A DNA stretch of 64,000 nt from Wenyingzhuangia gilva. GTDB lineage: Bacteria > Bacteroidota > Bacteroidia > Flavobacteriales > Flavobacteriaceae. The translations under genes were made by a program, and so were the position numbers. Below, one piece after another: positions 54,356 to 63,386 of this stretch. The notes below the pieces were generated by a model. It did no database searches. It was given only the letters and a program-made list of their open reading frames with translations, and was not told the origin of the DNA. The DNA lies in contig NZ_JAUMIT010000006.1 of the NCBI RefSeq assembly GCF_030519655.1, positions 62,001 to 126,000 on the forward strand, read 5' to 3'. The stretch's first letter is position 1. Each line of letters opens with the position of its first letter.

Positions 54356-55051
54356 TTATACTTTTAGGCTTGACATACCACCGTCTACAGCTAAAACTTG
54401 GCCAGTTATCCATGAACTTTCATTTGATAACAAAAATTTAACCATGTGAGCAATATCTTTTGGTTGTCCTATTTTTTTTAAAGGATGTCTTTGTGCGTTG
54501 GCATCAATCTTAGCTTCAGATCCTAATAACTTTCCAGCTAATGGTGTTTGTGTAATAGAAGGTGCAATACAGTTTACACGAATAGTTGGACTTAATTCTG
54601 CCGCCAAACTTCTTGTTAATCCTTCAATAGCTCCTTTAGAACTGGCTACCTGGGTATGAAAGTTAAATCCTTGTTGAACGGCCACCGTAGAAAACAATAC
54701 GATACTAGGAGTTGTTCCTTTTTTTAAGTTTTTTAAAGAAGCCTGAATGGTTTTTACAGCTCCTACAACTTGTAGATTATAATCACTTAAAAAGTCTTGT
54801 GGTTTTATTCTAGCAAAAGGAAGTAAATTAATGCTTCCAGGACAGTATACAATTCCGTCGATTACTTCTGGAATAAAATCAAAAGAAATATTTTCTTGCG
54901 TAATATCTACTTGATGAAAATCTACATTAGTAATATTTTCTGGTGTAGAGGTGTTATACGTTCCAATAATTTTGTGCCCTTGTTCACTAAGCAATTTTGC
55001 AGTTGCCAATCCAATTCCACTTGATGCTCCAATAATAAGGTAGGTTGCCAT
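54356..55051 (-). CDS. SDR-family NAD(P)-dependent oxidoreductase
   Basis: 231 aa, classical short-chain dehydrogenase. Cofactor motif GASSGIG (8-14). Catalytic set not in standard YxxxK form: the stretch QQGFNFHTQVASSKGAIEG has a Ser-Lys (SSKGAIE) where Tyr-xxx-Lys is expected, with FHTQVA in place of the Tyr, so it is possibly atypical. The GQVLAVDGG C-terminus is normal. Substrate unknown. It lies between the TIGR03643 gene and the small proteins. Confidence 0.9.
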   Translation of the reverse strand: MATYLIIGASSGIGLATAKLLSEQGHKIIGTYNTSTPENITNVDFHQVDITQENISFDFIPEVIDGIVYCPGSINLLPFARIKPQDFLSDYNLQVVGAVKTIQASLKNLKKGTTPSIVLFSTVAVQQGFNFHTQVASSKGAIEGLTRSLAAELSPTIRVNCIAPSITQTPLAGKLLGSEAKIDANAQRHPLKKIGQPKDIAHMVKFLLSNESSWITGQVLAVDGGMSSLKV

Positions 55052-55055
55052 AATG

Positions 55056-55334
55056 TTATCTTTTTGATATTTTGTTATGAGTAATGTTTTTTTGACGAGT
55101 ACATTTAAAAGATCCTTTTACAAAACTTCTCTTTTTTAAATGTTTGGTATTTCTTCCAGACACTCGTTTTCGCCACATTTTAAAACTGCTGAGTTTCATT
55201 TCAGTTCTCATGATTTCAATTATTTCTTGTTCTGAAATTCCAAACTGAAAAGTAATGGCTTCAAAAGGGGTTCTGTCTTCCCAAGCCATTTCTATAATTC
55301 TATCTATCTGTTCTATACTAAAATTTGTCTTCAT
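55056..55334 (-). CDS. TIGR03643 (DUF2805) family small protein
   Basis: 92 aa from ATG 55334, which overlaps the photolyase stop by one base (TGATG), so translation is coupled. Conserved region IDRIIEMAWEDRTPFEAI then FGISEQEIIEIMRTEMKLSSFKMWRKRVSGR; HTH-like pattern with basic tail. Function unknown; the family is typically next to photolyase or cryptochrome genes. Confidence 0.87.
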   Translation of the reverse strand: MKTNFSIEQIDRIIEMAWEDRTPFEAITFQFGISEQEIIEIMRTEMKLSSFKMWRKRVSGRNTKHLKKRSFVKGSFKCTRQKNITHNKISKR

Positions 55335-56818
55335 CACCCCGCAATGTTTAATGTACTTTTGTTTAAAGTGTGTTTTGCTAAAATTCTATCGTTTTCTTGC
55401 ATTACCAAAGGATCATTTTTCATTTCCCATAGAATTTTACTCGCTCTTTTTCTATTTTCTTTTAAGTCAATAATAGGTTCAGGATAATCAACACCCAATT
55501 TTATATTGAATAAATTTTGTTCCAAGGGAGTCATAGCGTAAGGTTCATGAATGTGTTTGGTTTGTAAATGTGCCAATTCAGGAACCCATTTTCTAATAAA
55601 ATTAGCATTGGTGTCGAATTCATATCCGTTTTTTACAGGATTGTAAATTCTTAAGGTATTTATCCCTGTCTCACCTGCTTGCATTTGTACTTGCGCAAAA
55701 TGTATCCCAGGTTCAAAATCAATAAACATTTTAGACAAATACACAGCACAATCTTGCCAAGGTTGCCATAATAAATGAGTAAAAAAGGAAACAATCATGG
55801 CTCTCATTCTAAAGTTTAAATATCCTGTTTCGTTTAAACATCTCATACAAGCATCTATCATAGGAACACCAGTTTGACCAGTTTGCCAAGCTTTTTGATA
55901 TTTAACAGAAATACTTTTCTTTAACATATGATAGCCTTTGTTTATGCTAGAATCTTCCATGGTATGCTCCATTTCAAATTTTTGTATAAAGTGTGCTTGC
56001 CATTTTAATCTAGAGGTAAAAGCATCTAAATCTTTTTTGTTTTTACTTAATGGTCTAATGTTTTTTGCAGCATGCCAAACTTGTCTGGTTGATAAGTTTC
56101 CCCATGCCAAATAAGGTGATAATCTACTACAAGATTCTTGAGCCAATTCGGGCTTAGAAATTCCTTTGGTATAATTGATATATCTTTCTTTAAAAAAAGT
56201 ATTTTGATATTTAAGTGCCTCTGTAACTCCTCCTTTTTGAATAGGAGTGATGATAGGTGTTGATAAATCTGTAACCGTAAATAAAGTTTCTAAATGTTCA
56301 ATTTCTTTGATGGTAAGTAATTGATTTTTGGGATTAAAATCAATAAGTGGACTTTCCATATAAGCAGTCCATTGTCCTACCCAGCCCCTTCTGTTTTGAA
56401 CACCTCTTAAAACTCCATTCCATATATTTTCTGTCCAGTTAATTAAATTATTGTGACAGTATCTTGTTATTTTTTGATCTCTGTGATAAGTACACAACAA
56501 ACCTGTTTCTTGATGAGAAAACAAATCTTGAATATGATAATGTTGCATTAATTGGTTAATGGTAGCAGCAACTTCAGAATTAACGGCTAATATTTTAGAA
56601 TTGTACTGAATTAGTTCTTTGTTTAAATCAATAATAGATTCTTTAATAAAATTCCAATGTCTTATATCGTAATGAGGGTCTTTGATTAAAAATTCTTCAA
56701 ACACATATAATAACAATACTTTTTTACCAGTATTGAGAGCGTTAAAAATGGCTTCGTTATCTTGTAATCTAAGATCACGTTTTAGCCAAACAATTGCTAA
56801 AGGTTCTTTTGTTTGCAT
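55334..56818 (-). CDS. Cryptochrome/deoxyribodipyrimidine photolyase family protein
   Basis: 494 aa. N-terminal alpha/beta antenna domain (about 5-140; AIVWLKRDLRLQDNEA) and C-terminal helical FAD domain (FTSRLKWQAHFIQKFE, then QAGETGINTLRIYNPVKNGYEFDTN). It either repairs UV-made pyrimidine dimers by blue light or acts as a photoreceptor; the subgroup cannot be set by eye. It is transcribed with SDR and small genes. An operator-like array of 11-bp repeats lies upstream of the preceding gene. Confidence 0.93.
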   Translation of the reverse strand: MQTKEPLAIVWLKRDLRLQDNEAIFNALNTGKKVLLLYVFEEFLIKDPHYDIRHWNFIKESIIDLNKELIQYNSKILAVNSEVAATINQLMQHYHIQDLFSHQETGLLCTYHRDQKITRYCHNNLINWTENIWNGVLRGVQNRRGWVGQWTAYMESPLIDFNPKNQLLTIKEIEHLETLFTVTDLSTPIITPIQKGGVTEALKYQNTFFKERYINYTKGISKPELAQESCSRLSPYLAWGNLSTRQVWHAAKNIRPLSKNKKDLDAFTSRLKWQAHFIQKFEMEHTMEDSSINKGYHMLKKSISVKYQKAWQTGQTGVPMIDACMRCLNETGYLNFRMRAMIVSFFTHLLWQPWQDCAVYLSKMFIDFEPGIHFAQVQMQAGETGINTLRIYNPVKNGYEFDTNANFIRKWVPELAHLQTKHIHEPYAMTPLEQNLFNIKLGVDYPEPIIDLKENRKRASKILWEMKNDPLVMQENDRILAKHTLNKSTLNIAG

Positions 56819-56822
56819 GTTC

Positions 56823-58244
56823 TTAGGGTTTTATAATATTTTGAATCATTCCTTTAAAAATAAATCCGTGAAAAGGAAGTACCGCATACCAGTATATTCT
56901 GCCTAACAAACCTTTGGGTCTAAAAACAGCTCTTTGGTACAATTCATTTTTAACAATTTTAAATTCTAACCAAGCTTCTCCAGGCGTTTTCATTTCAGCA
57001 TATAATAGCAGTCTTTTTTCATTTCTATTGGCATAAATCACTCTCCAAAAATCTAAAGCATCTCCTGTTTGAATTTCAGTTGCGTGGGTTCTTCCTCTTC
57101 TTAGGCCAACTCCCCCAAAAAGTAGGTCTAAGTAACCACGTAGTTTCCATAAAAAATTTCCATAATACCAACCGTTATCACCTCCAATAGCCCAAATTTT
57201 ATCTAAGGTTTTTTGTTCATCAATAACAGTCATATGTCTAACATCCTTAAAACACCCAAAATGAGGCAAGTTGATGTGCTTTCCTAAAGAATCATTTAGT
57301 TGTGGAGTATTTACAGCATCTTTCCAACTAGAAATGGTTCCGTTTTGTTCTATAATTTTAAAAGCGTTTTTTACTGCTTTTTTATAAGGAATGGGATGAA
57401 TGTTTAGTATTTGATTGATGTCAGATTTTTTTCCAATGATTTCAACTTTCATACTATTTACCAAACTAGCCGCTAAAGGATAACTTGTAGATGTGACAAA
57501 ATACAACCAATATGAAGATAGCTTGGGAGTCATTACAGGAACGGTATAAATCCATCTTTTAAAACCTCTTACATGTGCAAATTGTAATAACATTTCTTTA
57601 TAAGTAAGGGTTTCAGGCCCCATAATATCATAAGAGTTATTATAAAGTTCAGACTTTAATAATCCCTTAGATAAAAAAGAAATAACATCTGCAATTCCAA
57701 TAGGTTGAGTTAAGGTATTTAACCATTTTGGAGTAATCATTATAGGGAGTTTTTCTACCAAATCTCTTATGATTTCAAAAGAAGCACTTCCGCTACCCAC
57801 AATAATTCCTGCTCTAAACGTAGTTAAGGCATAAGTACCGCTAGCCAAAATAGTTTCCACTTTTTTTCTTGAACTTAAATGAGTGGATAACGTTTTAGCA
57901 TTTACAATACCACTTAAGTAAATAACTTGTCTGCAATTTGTTTGGTTGATGTAATCTTTAAAATTTTTGGCACAACTAGCTTCAAGATTAGAAAAATCGG
58001 TGCTAGAATTAGACATGGAATGTATTAAGTAATAAGCAGCATCAATGTTTTTGGGAATGTTGTTTAAGGTCTCTTTTTTTAGAAAATCAACCTCTATAAA
58101 AGTAATTTTTGGATGGTTTAGATAAGCAACAGGCGTTCTATTTAAATCTCTTACACAGCATACCAATTCCACAGTGTTTTCTAACAACACGGGAATTAAT
58201 CTTAGGCCAATATAGCCTGTGGTACCTGTAATTAAGATTTTCAT
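56823..58244 (-). CDS. NAD(P)-binding SDR with DUF2867 domain
   Basis: 473 aa. Extended SDR/NmrA-like Rossmann domain (about 1-290; GTTGYIGLRLIPVL, with YLSGIVN and IVGSGSASFE). C-terminal DUF2867 domain (about 315-473; WRVIYANRNEKRLLLYAEMKTPGEAWLEF). The reaction is unknown. It is the first gene of the photolyase operon, 4 bases from the photolyase. Promoter region has four 11-bp repeats. Confidence 0.9.
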   Translation of the reverse strand: MKILITGTTGYIGLRLIPVLLENTVELVCCVRDLNRTPVAYLNHPKITFIEVDFLKKETLNNIPKNIDAAYYLIHSMSNSSTDFSNLEASCAKNFKDYINQTNCRQVIYLSGIVNAKTLSTHLSSRKKVETILASGTYALTTFRAGIIVGSGSASFEIIRDLVEKLPIMITPKWLNTLTQPIGIADVISFLSKGLLKSELYNNSYDIMGPETLTYKEMLLQFAHVRGFKRWIYTVPVMTPKLSSYWLYFVTSTSYPLAASLVNSMKVEIIGKKSDINQILNIHPIPYKKAVKNAFKIIEQNGTISSWKDAVNTPQLNDSLGKHINLPHFGCFKDVRHMTVIDEQKTLDKIWAIGGDNGWYYGNFLWKLRGYLDLLFGGVGLRRGRTHATEIQTGDALDFWRVIYANRNEKRLLLYAEMKTPGEAWLEFKIVKNELYQRAVFRPKGLLGRIYWYAVLPFHGFIFKGMIQNIIKP

Positions 58245-58251
58245 TACGTAG

Positions 58252-58295
58252 TTTTTATACTTTATCTATACACTATCTATGCTTTAATCATACTT
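58252..58295 (-). repeat. Four 11-bp tandem repeats before the photolyase operon
   Basis: On the plus strand TTTTTATACTT, TATCTATACAC, TATCTATGCTT and TAATCATACTT follow each other without a gap (58252-58295); a fifth, TACTAATGCTT (58298-58308), is 2 bases out of phase. They end 8 bases before the SDR-DUF2867 start at 58244. The 11-bp period equals one helical turn and recalls operators of B12-dependent CarH/LitR regulators. No TAnnTTTG box is seen here. Confidence 0.6.
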
Positions 58296-58329
58296 TATAC
58301 TAATGCTTGTGTTTTAAATTTTACAAACA

Positions 58330-58956
58330 TTATTTGTTTATTTTTTTGGGTCTTTGATAGGGCAATCGTTCTAATAATGTGGTTTTTATATATCCATCTA
58401 AACCATTAATTCCAACCACTTCTCCTTGACTTAAGTTTACAAAACCATCTTCTTGTAGCAACTCTTCTTTAAGATACAACTTTTGAATTTCACCTAAGAC
58501 CATTATGGTTCCGTTTTCTTTAATGTGATATTCGTTTACGTATTTCATCAACATTTGAACTGGAGCTTTGTACACAAACGGAACATCAATATTTAATTTG
58601 TATTCTGCAGTTAAATCTGTCTGATTAAATTCACTAATGTCAGCAGGGTATTTAGCACTGGTATGATGTGCCTCTTTTATGATAGCTTGATGAATGGCAT
58701 TGATACTATAAAATCCTGTTTCTTTAATATTGTCATAAGTATTTCTGGCTACCGTAGTAGGTCTAAAAACCATTCCTAACAAAGGCGGTTCTGATCCAAA
58801 ATGAACAACAGAGCTAAATACTGATACATTCTCAATACCATTTTTAGAGATGGAGCCTATTAAGTTGGCAGATTTAATTCCTGTGACACTATTGACTAAA
58901 TTTATTTTATACAAGTGTTCTAGGGAGGCTATTTCTTTATTTGTAAATGAAATCAT
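58330..58956 (-). CDS. Flavin reductase-like (FMN-binding split-barrel) protein
   Basis: 208 aa. Flavin reductase fold: GIKSANLIGSISKNGIENVSVFSSVVHFGSEPPLLG (about 26-61) is the FMN-binding part; further on, MVFRPTTVARNTYDNI. Likely binds FMN and uses NAD(P)H. Its ATG overlaps the ABC1 gene stop by 4 bases. It is the last gene of the TetR-ABC1-flavin reductase group. Confidence 0.88.
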   Translation of the reverse strand: MISFTNKEIASLEHLYKINLVNSVTGIKSANLIGSISKNGIENVSVFSSVVHFGSEPPLLGMVFRPTTVARNTYDNIKETGFYSINAIHQAIIKEAHHTSAKYPADISEFNQTDLTAEYKLNIDVPFVYKAPVQMLMKYVNEYHIKENGTIMVLGEIQKLYLKEELLQEDGFVNLSQGEVVGINGLDGYIKTTLLERLPYQRPKKINK

Positions 58957-60266
58957 GCGAATTTTTGGTAATGGTTAATTTTAATATTTTTTGATTTTAA
59001 ATCGAACATTAAATTATAAAGCCCAAAAAAGGTTCTGTTGATATAAATAAAATGTTTAGAACCTCGGTTTCCATTCATTTCCTTAATTCTTGGGTCTTTG
59101 TTAAATCGTTCACCCAATTCGGCTATTTGTCCAAAAAACACAGGATCTGAAAAATCAAAAATTTCTTGATGGAAAGGTTGGGTAAACAAGCTTAAAAGTT
59201 GTTTAAACAACTCTGTAAAAAAAGCAATTTCTTTAGGACCATCTTCGGAAATTAAAATTTCTAGTTCATATAATTTTTCTTTAAACAAAATATCATCATT
59301 GATAATTTCTGGATTGGCCAATTCAAAATAAGGGACATAAAAATCATTTGGAATGCTTTTCATACATCCAAAGTCTAAGGCAATTAACTCTTTGTTTTCT
59401 GAAATTAAAAAGTTTCCAGGATGTGGATCGGCATGGACTTTTTTTAAGATGTGGATTTGATACATGTAAAAATCCCACAAAGCTTGACCTAATTGCGTTC
59501 TGATATTTTCATCAGCATTGTTGATATCAAACTCTGATAAATGAACTCCAGTCATCCAATCCATGGTGATAATTCTATCCGTAGAAAGTTCAGGATAGTA
59601 TTTAGGAAATTTTAAGTGAGGGATATGTTTACAAGCATTTGCAATTTCAACACTTTGCGCTACTTCTAGAATATAATTGGTTTCCTCAATTAATTTGTCT
59701 TCTACCTCTTTAAAGTATTTGTCTGATCCTTCTCCTTTAATATTAAACATTCTTATGGCAATCGGTTTTACCAAAGCCAAATCGGAACTGATGCTTTGTG
59801 CCACTCCAGGATATTGTATTTTAACCGCTAATGTTTTGTTATTCAAAGTAGCTTTGTGTACTTGACCAATACTTGCAGCGTTTACAGAGTTTAAATCAAA
59901 ATGATCATATAATTCATTGGGGCTTTTACCAAAATATTTTCTAAAGGTTTTAAGCACCAAAGCAGAAGATAGGGGAGGTACTGAAAATTGTGATAATGAA
60001 AATTTTTCCACGTAGGCTTTTGGTAACATGCTTTTTTCCATGCTAAGCATTTGTGCTACCTTTAAAGCACTCCCTTTTAAGTCTTTTAGGCTATCATAAA
60101 TGTCGGTAGCGTTAGACTCATCTAATTTGGTCTTTGCTGTAGCAGCATCACCAACAGTTTTTTCTACATTGTATTTAATGTAATTTATTCCAACTTTAGC
60201 TCCGGTACTAATTAGTTTAGAAGCTCTTTGTATTTTTCCTGTGGGTATACTGTTGATGGTTTTCAT
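58953..60266 (-). CDS. ABC1/AarF/UbiB family atypical kinase-like protein
   Basis: 437 aa. Atypical kinase motifs: the A/K-rich LKGSALKVAQMLSMEKSMLP (KxGQ-like) at about 63-82, nucleotide-binding VKIQYPGV, HADPHPGNFLI (catalytic loop) and LDFGCMK (DFG). UbiB proteins support quinone or isoprenoid handling. It follows TetR after one base in the operon. Substrate unknown; a role in membrane lipid or quinone response to stress is inferred. Confidence 0.92.
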   Translation of the reverse strand: MKTINSIPTGKIQRASKLISTGAKVGINYIKYNVEKTVGDAATAKTKLDESNATDIYDSLKDLKGSALKVAQMLSMEKSMLPKAYVEKFSLSQFSVPPLSSALVLKTFRKYFGKSPNELYDHFDLNSVNAASIGQVHKATLNNKTLAVKIQYPGVAQSISSDLALVKPIAIRMFNIKGEGSDKYFKEVEDKLIEETNYILEVAQSVEIANACKHIPHLKFPKYYPELSTDRIITMDWMTGVHLSEFDINNADENIRTQLGQALWDFYMYQIHILKKVHADPHPGNFLISENKELIALDFGCMKSIPNDFYVPYFELANPEIINDDILFKEKLYELEILISEDGPKEIAFFTELFKQLLSLFTQPFHQEIFDFSDPVFFGQIAELGERFNKDPRIKEMNGNRGSKHFIYINRTFFGLYNLMFDLKSKNIKINHYQKFA

Positions 60267-60926
60267 TTAATATTGAGATTTAATTTTTTCTTTGAAAAAG
60301 AATTTTCCAAAGTCTATAATACTTTCAAGTGGGGTATAGTCTAGCAAATCAAAACAAGCATTTACGGATTTTTCAATAAAGACATCTGTTTTCTCAAATC
60401 CTGGAGAAGTATCTTCCATCCAGAATTTAATGGTAAACAACAATTGTGTCCAAGCTATTTCTTCTATGCTCTTTTCCTTTAAAGTATTTATCTTTTCTTG
60501 TTTTAAATCAAGTGTTTCAATATTTAAAGATTTGATGAATTCTTTAAATCGATTTCTCAATGGGATAAATACTTTTATTCTTTTTAAATCAACTGTGGGT
60601 TTGTTTAAAGTACTTAACACATAACTTCTGTTGTTGGTTAAAAGCTCGAAAAAAGTAAAGTAAAAAGCCAATAATTCGTTTCTACTGTCTAACTCATTAT
60701 AAGAAATTTCAGACATCATTAATTTGATACTTTCTTCATAAAAAGTAACATAAACGTCAGCAGCTATTTGATCAAAAGAAGTGTAGTGATTGTAAAAATA
60801 TTTTTCATCGATGCCAAGTTTTTTTGCAAATGCATGGATAGAGTTAGGTTGATTGTCAAAATCTAACACATGGTTCATGTACGCTGTTAAGATCTCTTGT
60901 TTGGAAATGTTTTGTGTGTTTTTCAT
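60267..60926 (-). CDS. TetR-family transcriptional regulator
   Basis: 219 aa from ATG 60926 (MKNTQNISKQEILTAYM); an in-frame ATG 18 bases earlier is less likely. N-terminal HTH (about 8-55; SIHAFAKKLGIDEKYFYNHYTSF), C-terminal ligand-binding helical domain. It is first in the leftward cluster and abuts the ABC1 gene, so it probably controls this operon. Ligand unknown. Confidence 0.87.
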   Translation of the reverse strand: MKNTQNISKQEILTAYMNHVLDFDNQPNSIHAFAKKLGIDEKYFYNHYTSFDQIAADVYVTFYEESIKLMMSEISYNELDSRNELLAFYFTFFELLTNNRSYVLSTLNKPTVDLKRIKVFIPLRNRFKEFIKSLNIETLDLKQEKINTLKEKSIEEIAWTQLLFTIKFWMEDTSPGFEKTDVFIEKSVNACFDLLDYTPLESIIDFGKFFFKEKIKSQY

Positions 60927-61302
60927 ATGAATTCTTGTTAACATTATTAAAGATATTTATTAGTTGTATGTTATTTGTCTGTAAACCGTTGAAAATAAAA
61001 TCTAAAAAAAGGGCTAGAAAGTCAAAATGATAGATGAAGAGAGTAGTAAAAATAAGGCCTTAAGAGTTGTTGTAGTGGTAAAAAGGAAGCTTTATAAAGT
61101 CTTTTCTTTTTGACCCATTTTTGCTCTAGGGCTTATTTGGAGCATAATGTTTCAGATGGGAACAATGATTTGGATGTTTTGTAACGTAATTCCAATTATA
61201 TAGGTAGGAATCGGAATGTGTTTGTTAACGATTAGATAACATTAGGGTGATGTTTAGGAAACAGTGTTGAGCCTATATTTGCAGTGCTAATTAAATAATA
61301 AG
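60927..61302 (+). promoter_or_regulatory. Gap between TetR and a small secreted protein gene
   Basis: 376 bases. TATATTTG at 61274-61281 is an exact -7 box 21 bases before the ATG at 61303; no clear TTTG -33 element is at the usual distance. No dyad for the TetR protein was found by eye. The rest holds nothing I can name. Confidence 0.45.
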
Positions 61303-61542
61303 ATGCACGTAATTATTAAAAATTTACTTTTTGTTTTTGTATTGACACTTTCATTGTCAACACAGGCCAATGGTTTGGAAAAAGGAGATCCTAAGGATTC
61401 TGAAACCAAAACAGAAACTTCTACAGAAGAAAATACGGTAGATGCTAAAGAAGTAGAAGATGTTTTTATGCGTGTTAAAAGAATAGAAAATATTCTTACT
61501 CCCAAAAAGAAATTATACAAAAAGAAATATACAATCGCTTAA
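61303..61542 (+). CDS. Small secreted hypothetical protein (79 aa)
   Basis: 79 aa. Signal peptide (about 1-22, ending TQANG), then an acidic Asp/Glu/Thr stretch (KDSETKTETSTEENT), and a basic C-terminus (PKKKLYKKKYTIA). Promoter box upstream and a hairpin terminator overlapping the stop support a real gene. Family not recognised; role unknown. Confidence 0.65.
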   Translation: MHVIIKNLLFVFVLTLSLSTQANGLEKGDPKDSETKTETSTEENTVDAKEVEDVFMRVKRIENILTPKKKLYKKKYTIA

Positions 61543-61566
61543 TTTAATTAAGCGATTTTTTTTTGA
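61533..61566 (+). terminator. Terminator of the small secreted protein gene
   Basis: Perfect 11-bp stem AATCGCTTAAT/ATTAAGCGATT (61533-61543, 61547-61557) with a 3-base loop and T-run; the stop codon is inside the stem. Confidence 0.88.
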
Positions 61567-61626
61567 TATATTTTTTAGTTTATAAGTAGGAGGGGAGTAA
61601 TGTTTAACGTATGTTGAGTAATTACT

Positions 61627-61676
61627 ATATTTAAATAAAAAAGACAGCTCATGAGCTGTCTTTTTTATTTAAATAT
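61627..61676. terminator. 50-bp perfect palindrome, bidirectional terminator
   Basis: A perfect palindrome is centred on AGCTCATGAGCT with AAAAAAGACAG/CTGTCTTTTTT arms and outer ATATTTAAAT. It lies 41 bases beyond the GH43-like stop and ends its transcript; it is unusually long. Confidence 0.8.
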
Positions 61677-61717
61677 TTGTTCTATGTTAGTTTTAGTAAA
61701 GGCTAAAAAAACAAAAC

Positions 61718-63319
61718 TTAATTCATTTTAACTAATGATACATCATCTACCAAACAATATGCATTGGCTTTTCCATCTGCTATAAAACCAATCTCTATTT
61801 TGTTATCTGTCACCTTAATATCCTTAATACTTATGGTACTCCAATCAGTTTGTTTTTTTATTGAAAATTTATAATTCTTTTTACCTGATTTAGCATACAT
61901 TTCTAGGTTTTGAAAACCATCACTATGTTTGACTTTTGCCGTTAACATATACGTTCCATTTTCTAATTCAACATATGGAGATGAACTTATTTTTTGATAA
62001 ACTTTACGAATAAAATCTACATGGTCACTCATATTTAGACTTCTTTCACCAATTACGATTTTACGTTCTTGTTGTGAATTGGCATGATTTAAAACTGGAG
62101 ATGTTGAATCTAAAGAAATTTTAGTTCCTTTAACAACCATAGTTTCCCATCCTAGAATTCTAGTTTGCACAGGTTTTCTAGAACTAGGAATGCTTTTTCT
62201 ATCAGCTTCAAAACTTGCATTCTTTACATAATTATTATCATCAGCTACTGACCACTCGCCTGTCTTTTCATTCAAATTCCATGAATTAAGAGAATTAAAA
62301 TAAGGAACTTCGCCATCAAAAGACAATGGACACCATTGGTTATACCCTAATCCATTCCCTGCAAAATTAGACCAACGGTCTCCACAAAAAATAACAGTTT
62401 CTTTTTTACTACCTCTCACTGTATAGAAAAAACCTGTTTGAGAAATATGAGCATAATCGTCTGCTGCTCCTGGAAATATTTGCATATCATTTTCTGGAAG
62501 ATATGGTCCCCAGATATTATCAGATACAAGATAATAGGCGTTAGATCCATCCCATCCATATAATTGAGAAGCTGCAATATAATATTTACCTTTATATTTA
62601 AACATACAATTTCCTTCTCTACCAGCTCCTTTAAAAACCTGTTTGTAGTCTAATAAAGTAATCGTATCATTTTTAACGCCTATTTCAGACAAGTATATTT
62701 TATTTCGTCCTTTTCCATAGCTATATACTAGGTATGATTTCCCTGTATCTTCATCTGTAAATACAGTTTGATCTCCTGTATTTGTTGTACCAATCCAATC
62801 TTTCATGCTTTTGACATGACTCTTTTTAAAAGTTCCTATGGGAGAGTCTGAATTAGCAAAAAGGACTCTACCACCGTACTGAATAATTAATACATATTCG
62901 TTTTTTTCTTTCACATAAGCAACTCCCATTCTACCAAGCCATGCCCAACCTCTACCACCGAGTTCTTCGTTGGTCAAAACATTTGCTTCAAATTCCCAGT
63001 TAACTAAGTCTGTAGAGGAATAACAAGTAACTGCTTGAAAATTATTTCTAGGATAATTAACCGATGGATCCTTTCTATATAATTCTGCTTGCTTATAATG
63101 AACTCCATACCAATAATATTTTAGTTTTCCAGTCTTAGGATCTTTAAACTTAAAAATACCTCCCCCTTGACTATATATAGGTTTGCCATTTTTAGTGTCC
63201 CAAAAACTATCATTTTTGATATTATAAGACTGTGCAAAAGTAGCTTTAATACCTGTTAGAAATATTGTAAGTAAAAATAAAATAACTTTAAAATTGCGAT
63301 GATATATTTTGTTTTTCAT
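61718..63319 (-). CDS. Secreted GH43-like glycoside hydrolase with C-terminal CBM-like domain
   Basis: 533 aa. The signal peptide ends TFAQ (about 30). Five-bladed propeller-like catalytic domain (about 40-345): PIYSQGGGIFKFKDPKTGKLKYY, GDQTVFTDEDTGKSYLVYS and EGNCMFKYKGKYYIAAS, as in GH43-like enzymes acting on exposed sugar ends. C-terminal beta-sandwich (about 360-533) is CBM-like. Substrate (arabinose, galactose or xylose linkage) is undetermined. Downstream of a GH2 gene in the same direction, so likely part of a second glycan locus beyond the right edge. Confidence 0.78.
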   Translation of the reverse strand: MKNKIYHRNFKVILFLLTIFLTGIKATFAQSYNIKNDSFWDTKNGKPIYSQGGGIFKFKDPKTGKLKYYWYGVHYKQAELYRKDPSVNYPRNNFQAVTCYSSTDLVNWEFEANVLTNEELGGRGWAWLGRMGVAYVKEKNEYVLIIQYGGRVLFANSDSPIGTFKKSHVKSMKDWIGTTNTGDQTVFTDEDTGKSYLVYSYGKGRNKIYLSEIGVKNDTITLLDYKQVFKGAGREGNCMFKYKGKYYIAASQLYGWDGSNAYYLVSDNIWGPYLPENDMQIFPGAADDYAHISQTGFFYTVRGSKKETVIFCGDRWSNFAGNGLGYNQWCPLSFDGEVPYFNSLNSWNLNEKTGEWSVADDNNYVKNASFEADRKSIPSSRKPVQTRILGWETMVVKGTKISLDSTSPVLNHANSQQERKIVIGERSLNMSDHVDFIRKVYQKISSSPYVELENGTYMLTAKVKHSDGFQNLEMYAKSGKKNYKFSIKKQTDWSTISIKDIKVTDNKIEIGFIADGKANAYCLVDDVSLVKMN

Positions 63320-63386
63320 AAAAAAAAATAATTGATGTTCCGTTTAATAATTGTAAATGTCCGTAGCCATAGCTAATGGATACTGC

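Noticed and set aside
61028-61114. Forward frame of 28 codons starting MIDEESSKN
   Set aside because: No promoter, terminator or paralogue supports it.
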